A DNA stretch of 64,000 nt from Propionibacterium sp. oral taxon 192 str. F0372 (GTDB taxonomy: Bacteria > Actinomycetota > Actinomycetes > Propionibacteriales > Propionibacteriaceae), in the NCBI RefSeq assembly GCF_000413315.1, contig NZ_KE340297.1, forward strand, positions 1,620,581-1,684,580. Direction: 5' to 3'. This document shows, one piece after another, positions 45,121 to 54,256 of the stretch. Each line of letters starts with the position of its first letter. Position 1 is the stretch's first letter. The notes below the pieces were generated by a model. The model saw only the letters and a list, made by a program, of their open reading frames with translations, was not told where the DNA came from and did not search any database. The position numbers and the translations under genes were made by a program.

Positions 45121-46269
45121 GTGAGTCAGGCGACCTTCGACCTCGGGCTTGACGACTGGGTCGAGTCCGGAGAAGATCCTTCGTTCCTGACGCGTCAACT
45201 CATCACTTATATCGGCAACAAGCGTGGGCTGGCCGGGCCAATCGGGCAAGCTATCGTCGACGTCCGCAATCGACTCGGCGGACGAAAGCTGAGGTCGATT
45301 GACCTATTCTCCGGCTCAGGCTTCGTCGCTCGACTGATGAAGAAACACTCATCACTTGTAGCTTCAAACGATCTGGAGCTATACGCGCAGGCGATCGGTG
45401 AGTGCTTCCTCGCCGACCGTAACGAAATACTGCTGGCCGAGGCTGCACAGCATGCCGATCGTCTCAACCGAGCAGCGTCCGATGGAGCGTCGCACGATGG
45501 GTTTATCCGGAAGCTCTACTCCCCAGTAGATGACCAGAACATCCAGGTGGGTGAGCGTGTTTTCTATTCGAATGATAATGCACGCCGCCTTGATTTCTAT
45601 GTCCAGGAGTTGGTGCATCTCCCCGATGAGATTCGTCGTCTTCTCCTAGGGCCGCTGCTTTCGAGCGCATCGATCCACGCGAATACCGGAGGCGTTTTTA
45701 AGGGGTTCTACAAAGACAAGAACACAGGCGTCGGCAAGTTTGGGGCGGCGGCGGGTGATGCTACGAGCCGGATCCTTGCACCGATCACCCTCGACGTTCC
45801 TGTTCAGAGCATTTTCAAGTCTGAGCACGAGGTTTTCAGGAGATATGCCAACGATCTCGCGCCGGAACTAGATACCTTCGATCTCGTCTACATCGATCCG
45901 CCATATAATCAGCACCCCTATGGCTCGAATTATTTCATGCTCAACCTTCTTGCGAACTACGAACGACCAGAAAGAGTGAGTCGGGTGTCGGGTATTCCCA
46001 TGGACTGGAACCGCTCGGGGTATAACGTCAAGAAGCGTTCCCTATCGCTCCTCACTGATCTATTTGATAAGATTCCATCCCGATTCCTTCTAGTATCTTT
46101 CAACTCCGAGGGCTACGTGTCCACAGAAGATATCAGAGGCGAACTGGAGGCTCGTGGTCGTGTCGATGAGGAGATCCTGAAATACAATACTTATCGCGCT
46201 AGCAGGAATTTGCGTGATCGATCGATTTATGTGAATGAGCACCTTTTTTTGCTCGATCGAGAGGGCTAA
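45121..46269 (+). CDS. D12-class adenine-specific DNA methyltransferase
   Basis: 382 aa. Target motifs: YIGNKRGLAGPI (AdoMet/N-terminal motif of D12 enzymes), DLFSGSGFVARL at residues 61-72 (motif I) and YIDPPYNQHPYGSNYFML with DPPY at 259-262 (motif IV). It would methylate N6 of adenine. The GTG start is 3 nt after the ychF stop. Codon use is AT-richer than in ychF, and decayed coding sequence follows, suggesting an acquired restriction-modification unit that lost its endonuclease. Recognition site unknown. Confidence 0.9.
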   Translation: MSQATFDLGLDDWVESGEDPSFLTRQLITYIGNKRGLAGPIGQAIVDVRNRLGGRKLRSIDLFSGSGFVARLMKKHSSLVASNDLELYAQAIGECFLADRNEILLAEAAQHADRLNRAASDGASHDGFIRKLYSPVDDQNIQVGERVFYSNDNARRLDFYVQELVHLPDEIRRLLLGPLLSSASIHANTGGVFKGFYKDKNTGVGKFGAAAGDATSRILAPITLDVPVQSIFKSEHEVFRRYANDLAPELDTFDLVYIDPPYNQHPYGSNYFMLNLLANYERPERVSRVSGIPMDWNRSGYNVKKRSLSLLTDLFDKIPSRFLLVSFNSEGYVSTEDIRGELEARGRVDEEILKYNTYRASRNLRDRSIYVNEHLFLLDREG

Positions 46270-46278
46270 AATAAGAGC

Positions 46279-46724
46279 ATGAGTTCTGATAGGGGAATCC
46301 TCTCTATCGTTTCGGCGGACGGTGAACGTACTTTTCCTGTGCTGATTGTGAAAATGAAGAATCAGGCAAGAATTGCCATTAAGTGAATATCGAATATCAT
46401 GTTCAATGTCGGGGATTGCGCGATTCACTCTATTTTTCAAAGTTCGACGACGATGCATTCAAGATGATCGCCTCTTGACTTGCCATTCAAGTACATTGGT
46501 ATGTTATATATACCTCAAGAACCCCTCAACTCGTGAGGTCACAGTGTCTCTATGCTCCTGGAATAACCACGCCAAGCCACGTCTGGTTCCTGGCAAGCCG
46601 ATGGAGTTGAAACTTCATGAGTTGGATGCGCAAGGAACGGAGTCTCCAGAATGGCTATGCAAGGATTGAACTTGACCAGTTCGCATACGCTGTTCGTGCC
46701 AACGCGCGACTCGCGGCCGCTTGA
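46279..46724 (+). pseudogene. Decayed coding region after the methyltransferase
   Basis: Several short protein-like frames follow one another. 46279-46386 starts MSSDRGILSIVSADGERTFP and stops; the frame entered by the overlapping GTG at 46383 continues NIEYHVQCRGLRDSLYFSKF to 46476; a third ends VPGKPMELKLHELDAQG...WLCKD at 46669; a fourth (46617-46724) ends LDQFAYAVRANARLAAA. No single frame is intact. This looks like one or more small genes broken by frameshifts, placed where a restriction endonuclease would be expected. Family unknown; separate tiny genes remain possible. Confidence 0.45.
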
Positions 46725-46808
46725 CTTGATTGAGCGATGAGCGATGGGTTCCATGTCTCCTCATCTTGTCAGCGACGCCTAGTGCAGTGAAAGGAATTCG
46801 GTAGCCTC

Positions 46809-48413
46809 ATGACCATCGAGATGATTGTTGTGCTCATTGTCGTGTCGATCATCGCCTACGTGATCGCCGACAGGTTTCAACTCATCGCCCCGGTGCTTCT
46901 CATCGCTGCGGGCGTGGCGGTGGCCTTCCTCCCGCCCGGGAAAGAGATGGGGCTCCCGAGCACGGTGGTCCTGACGATCTTCCTGCCCATCCTCCTGTAC
47001 TGGGAAGCGCTGTCGGTCTCCCTCAACCGCATGCGGCGGAGCTTGCGCGGCATCGTCCTCAGCGCCACGGTCCTCGTTGCCATCACTGCGGCCCTCATCG
47101 CAGTGATCGGCGTCCTCATGGGGTTGGGGCTGGGAGCAGCTCTTCTGATCGGGGCTTGTCTTGGTCCCACCGACGCCACCGCCGTCTCCAGCTTGGGACG
47201 CGACATCAACCCGAATGGCCATACCATCCTTCAAGCAGAATCCCTCCTCAACGACGGCACGGCCCTGGCCATCTTCGCTATTGCTCTTCAGACTGCGCAG
47301 GATTCCTCCGGTGTCACGGTCGGCTTCGTCGCCAAGGATCTCCTCTTGGCATTCGGTGGAGGAATCGGGGTGGGAGCCCTTCTCGGTACTGCCGTCACCA
47401 AGATCGGCATTCGTGTCCGCATCATCACCGATGACCCCATGCTGGCGACGATCACCGCCTTGGCGACTCCACTCGTCACTTTTTTCCTCGCCGAGGAGAT
47501 CGGAGGTTCAGGCGTCCTCGCCGTCGTCACGTGCGGCATCATCATTTCCCGGTTTGCTGCACCGCACATGTCCTTGGGATCGCGCGTCTTCGGGATCCCT
47601 TTCTGGACGATCCTCACCTACATTCTCAACACCATTCTCTTCATCATGGTGGGGGTGGCGCTTCCCGGTATCGTGAACGGCCTCCCGCGTCCCGACCTCG
47701 TTCGAGGATTCATCCTCATCCCCATGGTCTATGTCGCCATGGTCGTGGGACGGTTTGGCGGCCATCACCTTCTCATCTACTCCATTCGTGCCCTTGATCG
47801 TCGCCCGCAGCAACGTCTTCGCCGCACCAATCTCCGGGGGCACTTTGTCTCCTTGGTTGCGGGATTCCGCGGTGCAATTTCCTTGGCGATGGCACTGTCC
47901 ATCCCGGTCGCATTCGATGGCGCCGAATACATTGAACGCGACCTCGTCATTCTTGTCGTCGCAGGCGTGACGCTTCTGTCTCTCATCGTCCAAGGGGTCG
48001 CCCTACCCTACGTGGTCCGCTGGGCCAACGAGAGGCCTTCGGTCGGTGTGCAGACCGCGCAGGCGACTGAATCGCAGGAGACCGATGCTCTCGCCGGCGT
48101 TCTCAGCGACGCTGTCGCCCAGATCGAAGCGATTGCCAACCGTGCCGGCGTCGATGATGACGAAGCCATTGATGCCGTACGCACCGACTATGAGCGCCGC
48201 TACAGTTCCGTACGCGATGCCGACGCCGAAGAGGAAGTGCGGATTTACAGTGGTCCGGAGAGCACTCTGCGGCTCGCAATCATTGACCACCTGCGTGAAC
48301 GCGTGCGTGATCTGCGTTTCGCGGGCATCATCGACGATTCCACCGCATCTAACGTCATCAGGCGCCTCGACGTCGAGACACTCCACATCAGCGGCCCCAT
48401 TGACGTCGAGTAA
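46809..48413 (+). CDS. CPA1-family Na+/H+ antiporter (NhaP type)
   Basis: 534 aa. Twelve membrane helices to about residue 400, with the ion-site motifs GACLGPTDATAVSSLGRDI and AESLLNDGTALAIFAIAL (the ND pair). A ~125-residue acidic cytoplasmic tail follows (EEEVRIYSGPESTLRLAII), likely regulatory. It exchanges Na+ or K+ for protons in pH homeostasis. AAAGGA precedes the ATG by 11 nt. Confidence 0.93.
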   Translation: MTIEMIVVLIVVSIIAYVIADRFQLIAPVLLIAAGVAVAFLPPGKEMGLPSTVVLTIFLPILLYWEALSVSLNRMRRSLRGIVLSATVLVAITAALIAVIGVLMGLGLGAALLIGACLGPTDATAVSSLGRDINPNGHTILQAESLLNDGTALAIFAIALQTAQDSSGVTVGFVAKDLLLAFGGGIGVGALLGTAVTKIGIRVRIITDDPMLATITALATPLVTFFLAEEIGGSGVLAVVTCGIIISRFAAPHMSLGSRVFGIPFWTILTYILNTILFIMVGVALPGIVNGLPRPDLVRGFILIPMVYVAMVVGRFGGHHLLIYSIRALDRRPQQRLRRTNLRGHFVSLVAGFRGAISLAMALSIPVAFDGAEYIERDLVILVVAGVTLLSLIVQGVALPYVVRWANERPSVGVQTAQATESQETDALAGVLSDAVAQIEAIANRAGVDDDEAIDAVRTDYERRYSSVRDADAEEEVRIYSGPESTLRLAIIDHLRERVRDLRFAGIIDDSTASNVIRRLDVETLHISGPIDVE

Positions 48414-48874
48414 TTCTGACTCACATGCGTGTGCCCAGTGCCTGTCCTCCTGACGCCCATCCATGTCATCGACAGCAGTGGCGCGAAGCTCGTGAACTGC
48501 GTGGCGTTCGGGTCCGAGGCGGTAAGTCAGCCGAGTCGAAAGATGGATGCTCCTCATCGGAGCGAGGCCGTCAGGTAGAGATCCGACGTTACGAGTTGCA
48601 GGAAGTTGCCAAAAATCTATCCTGGCTGTGCGCTGCCGACCCGAGCAGTGGCTTCACAGAACATCCCGAAGCCATCGACATGATCAGATGCAGATGTGTA
48701 GCGAAACTGATCAGGAGGAAGCGTGCATACAATCCTGTATCCTAGATACAGCTTCGCATCGACTATGAGGAATGACCCTCTGGGAGGGTTAACCTGCCCG
48801 GAGCAGGGAGTGTGCTCGCGGTGCGTCTTGCCGCGGCCGGGCTCCACGTGACCGAGGAAGTTTGGGAGAGAAAA
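48414..48874. other. Intergenic leader region of the surface-protein gene
   Basis: About 460 bp with no credible gene. It holds the inverted repeat CTGTATC-CTA-GATACAG (48735-48751) and a small hairpin ACCCTC-TGG-GAGGGT (48775-48789), about 125 and 90 bp before the start codon. These may be an operator and a leader or terminator structure for the surface-protein gene. Confidence 0.5.
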
Positions 48875-51121
48875 GTGGTGAGATTCAAGGGCCGCGTAAC
48901 CGCAATGGTCGCCGCCTTGGTACTGGGACTGATGGGAGTGCTGGGGACGACCCCCGCCCACGCGAACGAGATCGACGCGGTGGTTCCCGGCAGCCTCAAG
49001 ATGACCAGGGTTGACAACTTGACCGATCCTGTCCACCTCTGGTCAGAGGTGAAGCTGACGGGCGAGTGGAGAGTTGCCGACTTCTCTGCGAAGAAGGGTG
49101 ACACCTTCTCGGTGGCCATCCCCGATATGCTTGCGCCGCTGCCCGGCGGGTTTGGCTTCGAAGGTGCCGATGGGACTTCCTTCGGAGACTGTGCCGTCAA
49201 TGGACAGAAGCTGACCTGCACGCTCAACGAGAACGTGGAAAATCGTGCCAACGTTCACGGTACTTTCTGGTTGCGTTCCCAGATCGTGAAGAAGAGCGAC
49301 CAGGCCACCGTGCCGGTCACCGTGCGCGGCAACCAGATCGTGAACGTGTCGTGGCCGAACGGCGAGCCGGGCGTGGGTATCGACTCCTTCGTTCCCTGGG
49401 ATATCCTGAAGGAAGGCTGGGTTGAGAACGACAACGCCCTCGTGTGGCGCGTCATCATCCCCGGCTCGAAGATTGCTGATCGCTCTGTGGTGAACATCGC
49501 CGATGATTACACCCTTGATGGCCTTCCCTTCACCGTTACTCCGGGTTACCCGCATGCATACACCGTCAATAACACGGCTGAGTGCTGGAACGAGGAGTAT
49601 ATCCCTAACTGCCGGACTCAGTTGGATGAAACGACCAGCCCGAAGGCCGTTATCAAAGTGAACGAGGCCGACACCTCTTTCACCGCAGAGCTCAACAACA
49701 ACGGTCAGAACTTCGACCCGAACAAGATCTACGTCGTGGCGCTGCGCCTGCAGACCACCTCCAAGATCCAGGTGGGTGCGAAGTACGTCAACAAGGCCAA
49801 CGTTGACGGAGTCGAAGTCAACGCCGAGGCCAAGCGTAACGCTGCCGGTGGCGGTACCGGCTCTGGCGATGGTGTGGGGCATTTGTCGTTGGCGAAGACC
49901 GTGTCGGGTGCTGCTGTTCCGGCTGCCACCGAGTTCACCGTGAAGTACTCCTACACCGTTGATGGAACGCTGAAGAGCGGTGAGCTGAAGGTCAAGAACG
50001 ACGGCACTCCGGTTGAACTGAATAACATCCCCAATGGCACCGTGGTGACGTTGACCGAGGATCCGGCTGCTGCTGCAGATGTGACTTTCGGTGATCCGGT
50101 GTTCTCTGGTAACGGAGTGACTGACGGTGGCGCGAACGATGCGTCGGCAACCGTGAAGATCACCGAGTTCACCACTGTCGCGGTAGAACTGAACAATCCG
50201 GCGACCCCGAATCGCAGCAAGGTAGTTCCGGTATCTCCCAAGATCACTCCCGGCGTGTGTGAGGTCGGGTCGACGACTCCGACCGAACCGACGGTGAACG
50301 TTCCGAGCACTGATGGGATTACCTATTCGACCCCGGTCCTCAAGACTGAGGGGAATGTGGTGAAGGTATCGCTGACCGCGACTCCGGCTGCCGGTCGCTA
50401 CATCGACGATGCCGATCTGCCGCAGGGCTGGACCAAGAATGCCGATGGGACTGCAACGTTCAGTGGTGAGGTGACCCAGCCGAATTGTGCGGTCGAGGAG
50501 GTCAGCCCGGTTGCGCCTCAGATCACGTGGTCAACTTGTCCAGTGGGCAGCAAGACACCGGTGCCGACGACCGCTCAGGCTCCGACCACTGCTGGTATCA
50601 CCTACACCAATCCGGTGGTGAGTTCCGAGAGTGGTACCGAAAAAGTGACCATGACCGCGAAGACCGAGGCTGGCAAGGTTTTCCCGGCTCAGTTGGGTGA
50701 GGGTTGGACCAGGGTGAGTGATTCTGAGGCGACCTTCATGGCGACGGCTCCCACGCCGCCGTGCGGCACGACGACGGTGACCCCGTCTAACCCGGTGGTC
50801 AAGGCTGGTGTGTGCCAAGCTGGGTCGTCGACGCCGAGCGAGCCGGTAGTGGAGACCCCGTCGGTGTCTGGACTGGACTACGGGACTCCGAAGATCATGA
50901 CCAAGGATGGCAAGGTGACCGTTACCGTGGTGGTAACCCCGCAGGCTGGTCATGTCATTGGTGATCTCCCCCAAGGCTGGACAAAGAATGCCGATGGAAC
51001 TGCCACCTACACCTGGAGTGGTGATCAGGCGACCTGCGAGCCAGGAACGACTCCGCCATCCCAGCCAGAGCAGTCGGCTCCGGTCACCCCGAAGAAGAAG
51101 CTGCCAAAGACCGGCAACTGA
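48875..51121 (+). CDS. Secreted repeat adhesin ending in a cut-short LPKTG sorting signal
   Basis: 748 aa from GTG 48875 (GGGAGAG 4 nt upstream). Signal peptide with cleavage near AHA|NE (about residue 33). A beta-rich N-terminal region (~35-320) resembles ligand-binding A-domains of Gram-positive adhesins. A DUF5979-like domain follows (SLAKTVSGAAVPAATEFTVKY, ~335-445). Three ~88-residue repeats start at about 452, 543 and 634, each with a Cys near its start and end and a GWTKNADGTAT-like motif. The end is KKKLPKTGN-stop: the sortase motif is complete, but no membrane helix or basic tail follows, so sortase anchoring is doubtful and the protein may be released. Confidence 0.85.
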   Translation: MVRFKGRVTAMVAALVLGLMGVLGTTPAHANEIDAVVPGSLKMTRVDNLTDPVHLWSEVKLTGEWRVADFSAKKGDTFSVAIPDMLAPLPGGFGFEGADGTSFGDCAVNGQKLTCTLNENVENRANVHGTFWLRSQIVKKSDQATVPVTVRGNQIVNVSWPNGEPGVGIDSFVPWDILKEGWVENDNALVWRVIIPGSKIADRSVVNIADDYTLDGLPFTVTPGYPHAYTVNNTAECWNEEYIPNCRTQLDETTSPKAVIKVNEADTSFTAELNNNGQNFDPNKIYVVALRLQTTSKIQVGAKYVNKANVDGVEVNAEAKRNAAGGGTGSGDGVGHLSLAKTVSGAAVPAATEFTVKYSYTVDGTLKSGELKVKNDGTPVELNNIPNGTVVTLTEDPAAAADVTFGDPVFSGNGVTDGGANDASATVKITEFTTVAVELNNPATPNRSKVVPVSPKITPGVCEVGSTTPTEPTVNVPSTDGITYSTPVLKTEGNVVKVSLTATPAAGRYIDDADLPQGWTKNADGTATFSGEVTQPNCAVEEVSPVAPQITWSTCPVGSKTPVPTTAQAPTTAGITYTNPVVSSESGTEKVTMTAKTEAGKVFPAQLGEGWTRVSDSEATFMATAPTPPCGTTTVTPSNPVVKAGVCQAGSSTPSEPVVETPSVSGLDYGTPKIMTKDGKVTVTVVVTPQAGHVIGDLPQGWTKNADGTATYTWSGDQATCEPGTTPPSQPEQSAPVTPKKKLPKTGN

Positions 51122-51171
51122 TCTCCAATGCGGTGGATGTGATCATTGGTCGCGTCCACCACCACAACCAC

Positions 51172-51209
51172 AACTGAGGGGCGGAACCTGAGAGTTCCGC
51201 CCCTCAGTT
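51172..51209 (+). terminator. Intrinsic terminator after the adhesin gene
   Basis: Perfect 16-bp stem AACTGAGGGGCGGAAC / GTTCCGCCCCTCAGTT with a 6-nt loop, followed by T. It lies 50 bp past the stop codon. Confidence 0.93.
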
Positions 51210-51242
51210 TCCGTGCTCTTGTGATTGCCATTTCCTTAGTCA

Positions 51243-51265
51243 GGCGCCCCACTATCTCGGGCGCC
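51243..51265 (-). terminator. Hairpin after the DUF1697 gene
   Basis: GGCGCCC (51243-51249) pairs with GGGCGCC (51259-51265) 23 bp beyond the stop of the minus-strand DUF1697 gene. Confidence 0.45.
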
Positions 51266-51288
51266 CGGTGATTGCTGGGGTTGGCTGG

Positions 51289-51819
51289 TCAGAGTTTGGT
51301 TGCGATCTTCTCGAGTGTGTTCCAGTTCCGTGCAGTGGCGGTGATCCCGAAGCGCTTCTCCAATGCCGTGTGGGAGACCTTCATGGCCTTCACGCCGTCA
51401 GGGGTCCATACGAACGCCGTGCGTCCGATCAGCCGCACTACCTCGGGGCTGAAGTCCTCAGCAGCCAAAGCCGCTGCCCGCGCCTTCGTCGGGGATGCAG
51501 ACAAAAAGATGACCAGGTACCGCGACCCGTCGGTGGCGATCGTCTTTAGCGGGTTGGCGCAGAGTGCCTCGCGGATTTCGTCGGCGCAGCGCACCACGAC
51601 AGGCACGTCCACGCCGAAGGTGTCGTGCATCATTGATTGGACCGAGAAACAAACCTGCTGTTCGGAAGCCTCTCGGTCGGCGGCGATATTGCCGCTTTGA
51701 CCGATGGTGACAATGTTCTCGAACCCAGCTTTGCCGAGTTCGGTGCGTATCCCAGCCATTGGAACTCGATTGCTCTTACCGACGTTGATGCCACGCGGCA
51801 TGATAAGCCAGCGAGTCAT
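51289..51819 (-). CDS. DUF1697 domain protein
   Basis: 176 aa. The start RWLIMPRGINVGKSNRVPMAGIRTELGKAGFENI and IGQSGNIAADRE match the DUF1697 signature (RGINVGGxNxVPM, QSGNV). The fold is alpha/beta with a ferredoxin-like half; function unknown. It overlaps a 66-residue upstream frame by ATGA, so both are probably translated together. Confidence 0.88.
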   Translation of the reverse strand: MTRWLIMPRGINVGKSNRVPMAGIRTELGKAGFENIVTIGQSGNIAADREASEQQVCFSVQSMMHDTFGVDVPVVVRCADEIREALCANPLKTIATDGSRYLVIFLSASPTKARAAALAAEDFSPEVVRLIGRTAFVWTPDGVKAMKVSHTALEKRFGITATARNWNTLEKIATKL

Positions 51820-52016
51820 GGCAGCTCGGTCATAACGTAGGCTGCCGAGCTCAGGTCGAGGGCCCGCGCTGTGGCCAGTTGTGCCTGTGATGTTCCGGGG
51901 ATCGCCCAGGAGAAGGTCCTATGCACGGTATCTCGGCTGAGCACCAGCTCTTTTTGTTCCTGGAATGGGGACTTACTGTTCGTGCCGATCTTGGACGGCT
52001 TACGAAAAACGGTCAT
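51816..52016 (-). CDS. Small protein coupled to DUF1697
   Basis: 66 aa starting MTVFRKPSKIGTNSKSP at 52016, with GAGGA six nt upstream. Its stop overlaps the DUF1697 start by ATGA. Composition is basic at the N-terminus and Ala/Leu-rich at the end (QLATARALDLSSAAYV). I do not recognise a family. Ribosome-binding site plus coupling make it likely to be translated. Confidence 0.5.
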   Translation of the reverse strand: MTVFRKPSKIGTNSKSPFQEQKELVLSRDTVHRTFSWAIPGTSQAQLATARALDLSSAAYVMTELP

Positions 52017-52061
52017 TTTTTCCTCATTGAGTTGGAGTGATGGCGGATCTGCGACGGCGCT

Positions 52062-52101
52062 GAGAACCCGCCTGGAACATTGTGAACCTGCTTGAAACAT
52101 C
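52062..52101. repeat. Two tandem 20-bp repeats upstream of the small protein gene
   Basis: GAGAACCCGCCTGGAACATT (52062-52081) and GTGAACCTGCTTGAAACATC (52082-52101) match at 15 of 20 positions. They lie 46 bp before the start of the small protein gene, where a regulator site would be expected. Confidence 0.45.
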
Positions 52102-52166
52102 GTGTTCCGAGACCAAGAGTACCGGCGATGTGATGGCACGGGGCCGTGAAGGTTGCCCAGCACGGC

Positions 52167-53417
52167 TCAGCTCTGGCAGGGGATCTCTTCGCAGGCAAGC
52201 TGCTCCAGGATCGGGATCGTGCTGCCGACACCATTCTCGGCGGCCATCGCCCGCGCGACCTTGGTACAGATCATCGCCATGGAATCCGTCTCGATTTCGC
52301 GCACGGCTGCGTTGATATCCGATGTGGTTGCACGGCGTGGGTCCAGCGGACGGGATGCCACACCGAGGCGGTGCAGCCGGTGGGCCCAGAACGGCTGGTC
52401 GAGAGCGAAAGGGAGGGGGATCGTCGGTGTCCCAGCACGGGCTGCTGCATGGGAGGTACCGGCCCCGCAATGATGAATGACCGCTGCACATCTAGGGAAG
52501 AGCCAGTCGTGTGGCACATGGCCGATGGGTAACACATTGCCGGGCAGCGGCTCGTCATCAAGGCCCGCCCATCCCGCCGACAGCAGGATACGACGTCCGC
52601 GCAGAGCATCCAGCAGGGTGCGGCGCAGCCGGGGAAGCCAGTTCACCGCAGGCATTGACCCGAAACCGACGTAGATCGGGGCCTCGCCGGCGGCGAGAAA
52701 ACCGGTCAGTTCCTCGTCAGGCACGAAATCGGGGGTCTTGTTGCGCCACTGTCCGACGACCCTGCACACCTCGGGTCCCCAATCGCGAGGAGCAGGCGAT
52801 AATGTGGGGGACCACGCCCCTAGGGCAGGCACGTGCCGCGTCGGATTGCCGGTACGGGGCAGCCCCAACTCATGTCGGGCCCGGTTCAATCCATGAGAGG
52901 TCATCGCCCAGTGACCGGTGCGGATCAGATGACCGCCGGCAAGGTTCGCCCATGGGGACCGGCGCACCCGCCCGACCCCGGTCGGGAAGTGCTCCCGTGA
53001 AGGAGACATCGGTTGCAGGTGGGCGAGCACTCCCGGAATCCCCAGGCTGCGGGCCACTGACATCGCATGGTGGTAGATGATGGGCCCGCCGAGCACGAGG
53101 TCGGCGCCTTTGGCGGCGTCGGTCAGTTCCTCCAGCCAAGCGCGATCGGGGACGATGAGCCCGGGCAGCGAGGACATCGCGTAGCGGCCCCGCTCGAAGG
53201 CATCGAAAGCGGTGGTGCCGGGTTCCCAGCGCATTGCATCCGGAACGCTGAGTATTCGCAGCTCAATGCCTGCTCGTTCGGCGGCTTCCGTGTAGGCGCC
53301 GTCACAGGCGATCACGGCCTGGTGCCCGGCCGCGATGAGGCCAGAGGCCAAGGCGATGATGGGCGCAGTGTCGCCCTCCGTGCCGAGGTTTGCGAGCAAA
53401 ATGCGCAGGTGCTCCAC
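52167..53417 (-). CDS. GT1-family glycosyltransferase (UGT/MGT-like)
   Basis: 416 aa from GTG 53417 (GGAAGG five nt upstream). The N-terminal Rossmann half starts LRILLANLGTEGDTAPIIALASGL, and the C-terminal half holds IYVGFGSMP and the nucleotide-sugar motif AVIHHCGAGTSHAAARAGTPTIPLPFALDQPFWAHRL. It resembles bacterial macrolide/sterol glycosyltransferases acting on lipophilic acceptors with UDP-sugars. No biosynthetic cluster surrounds it, so the acceptor is unknown. Confidence 0.9.
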   Translation of the reverse strand: MEHLRILLANLGTEGDTAPIIALASGLIAAGHQAVIACDGAYTEAAERAGIELRILSVPDAMRWEPGTTAFDAFERGRYAMSSLPGLIVPDRAWLEELTDAAKGADLVLGGPIIYHHAMSVARSLGIPGVLAHLQPMSPSREHFPTGVGRVRRSPWANLAGGHLIRTGHWAMTSHGLNRARHELGLPRTGNPTRHVPALGAWSPTLSPAPRDWGPEVCRVVGQWRNKTPDFVPDEELTGFLAAGEAPIYVGFGSMPAVNWLPRLRRTLLDALRGRRILLSAGWAGLDDEPLPGNVLPIGHVPHDWLFPRCAAVIHHCGAGTSHAAARAGTPTIPLPFALDQPFWAHRLHRLGVASRPLDPRRATTSDINAAVREIETDSMAMICTKVARAMAAENGVGSTIPILEQLACEEIPCQS

Positions 53418-53636
53418 GTTTTCCTTCCCCGGACCCGACCGATCGCAGCGATGCCGATCTGGCGCCCACCATTTAGTGGCGGGCATGGGCCCATTGCCAC
53501 TATCTTCCCAGAGGGATGGTCACTTCCTGACGGCACCCGGAGATGTTGCCGTCGATGACGTCGCGGGGTAGGAATGAAATCAGGAGCAGCCGCTCACTGG
53601 TTTCACCCGGATGCCAGTTGAAGGAGAAGATGCCAG

Positions 53637-54104
53637 ATGATCCCGGAGGAGATGCGAGTTCGTCATGCTGGGACAGGTGACATCCGGTTCCTGGTGGAGG
53701 CCAGGGCTGAGATGTTCTCATCTATGGGAGTCGTTGACCAAGTCATGGCATGGCGGGAGGCTGCAGCTGACTGGTTCGAGAATCATCTGGATGACGGATC
53801 GGTCGGTGTGTTCATCGCAGAACGTGAGGGCAAGGCCGCTAGCTGTGCCGTGGGAGTTCTGCATGCATGTATTCCCGGGCCCGACGTTGATGGTCTGCTG
53901 GACGTCGAGATCAGCAATGTGTATACATCGGAATGGGCCAGGGGAAGCGGGTGTGCCAGAGCCGTGATGACAGCCCTGCTCAACTGGGCTCGTGACCGCG
54001 GCGCCGTTCGGGCCAAGCTCAATGCGACAGATCAAGGACAGCCTCTGTACACATCTCTGGGATTCGTCATGACCCGGTGCCCGGCGATGAAACGTTCCTT
54101 GTGA
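53637..54104 (+). CDS. GNAT-family N-acetyltransferase
   Basis: 155 aa. The acetyl-CoA site ISNVYTSEWARGSGCARAVMTALLNWARDRGA has the R-G-x-G-x-A pyrophosphate loop (here RGSGCA), and the C-terminal LNATDQGQPLYTSLGF is a typical GNAT end. Start MIPEEMRVRHAGTGDIRFLVEAR follows the usual first strand-helix. Acceptor unknown. Confidence 0.9.
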   Translation: MIPEEMRVRHAGTGDIRFLVEARAEMFSSMGVVDQVMAWREAAADWFENHLDDGSVGVFIAEREGKAASCAVGVLHACIPGPDVDGLLDVEISNVYTSEWARGSGCARAVMTALLNWARDRGAVRAKLNATDQGQPLYTSLGFVMTRCPAMKRSL

Positions 54105-54256
54105 CAGTCAGTTGAGCCGCATGCTGCAGGTGCGATCCTGGCAATACGAGCGAATTGGCTGGGCTCGGGGATACGGTCACGCCTGGTCCGGAGTGGTTGT
54201 AGGATTCTAGAAATCTAAAGGAGACAAAGGATCCCAAGCGAACAAAGGACCCTCCG

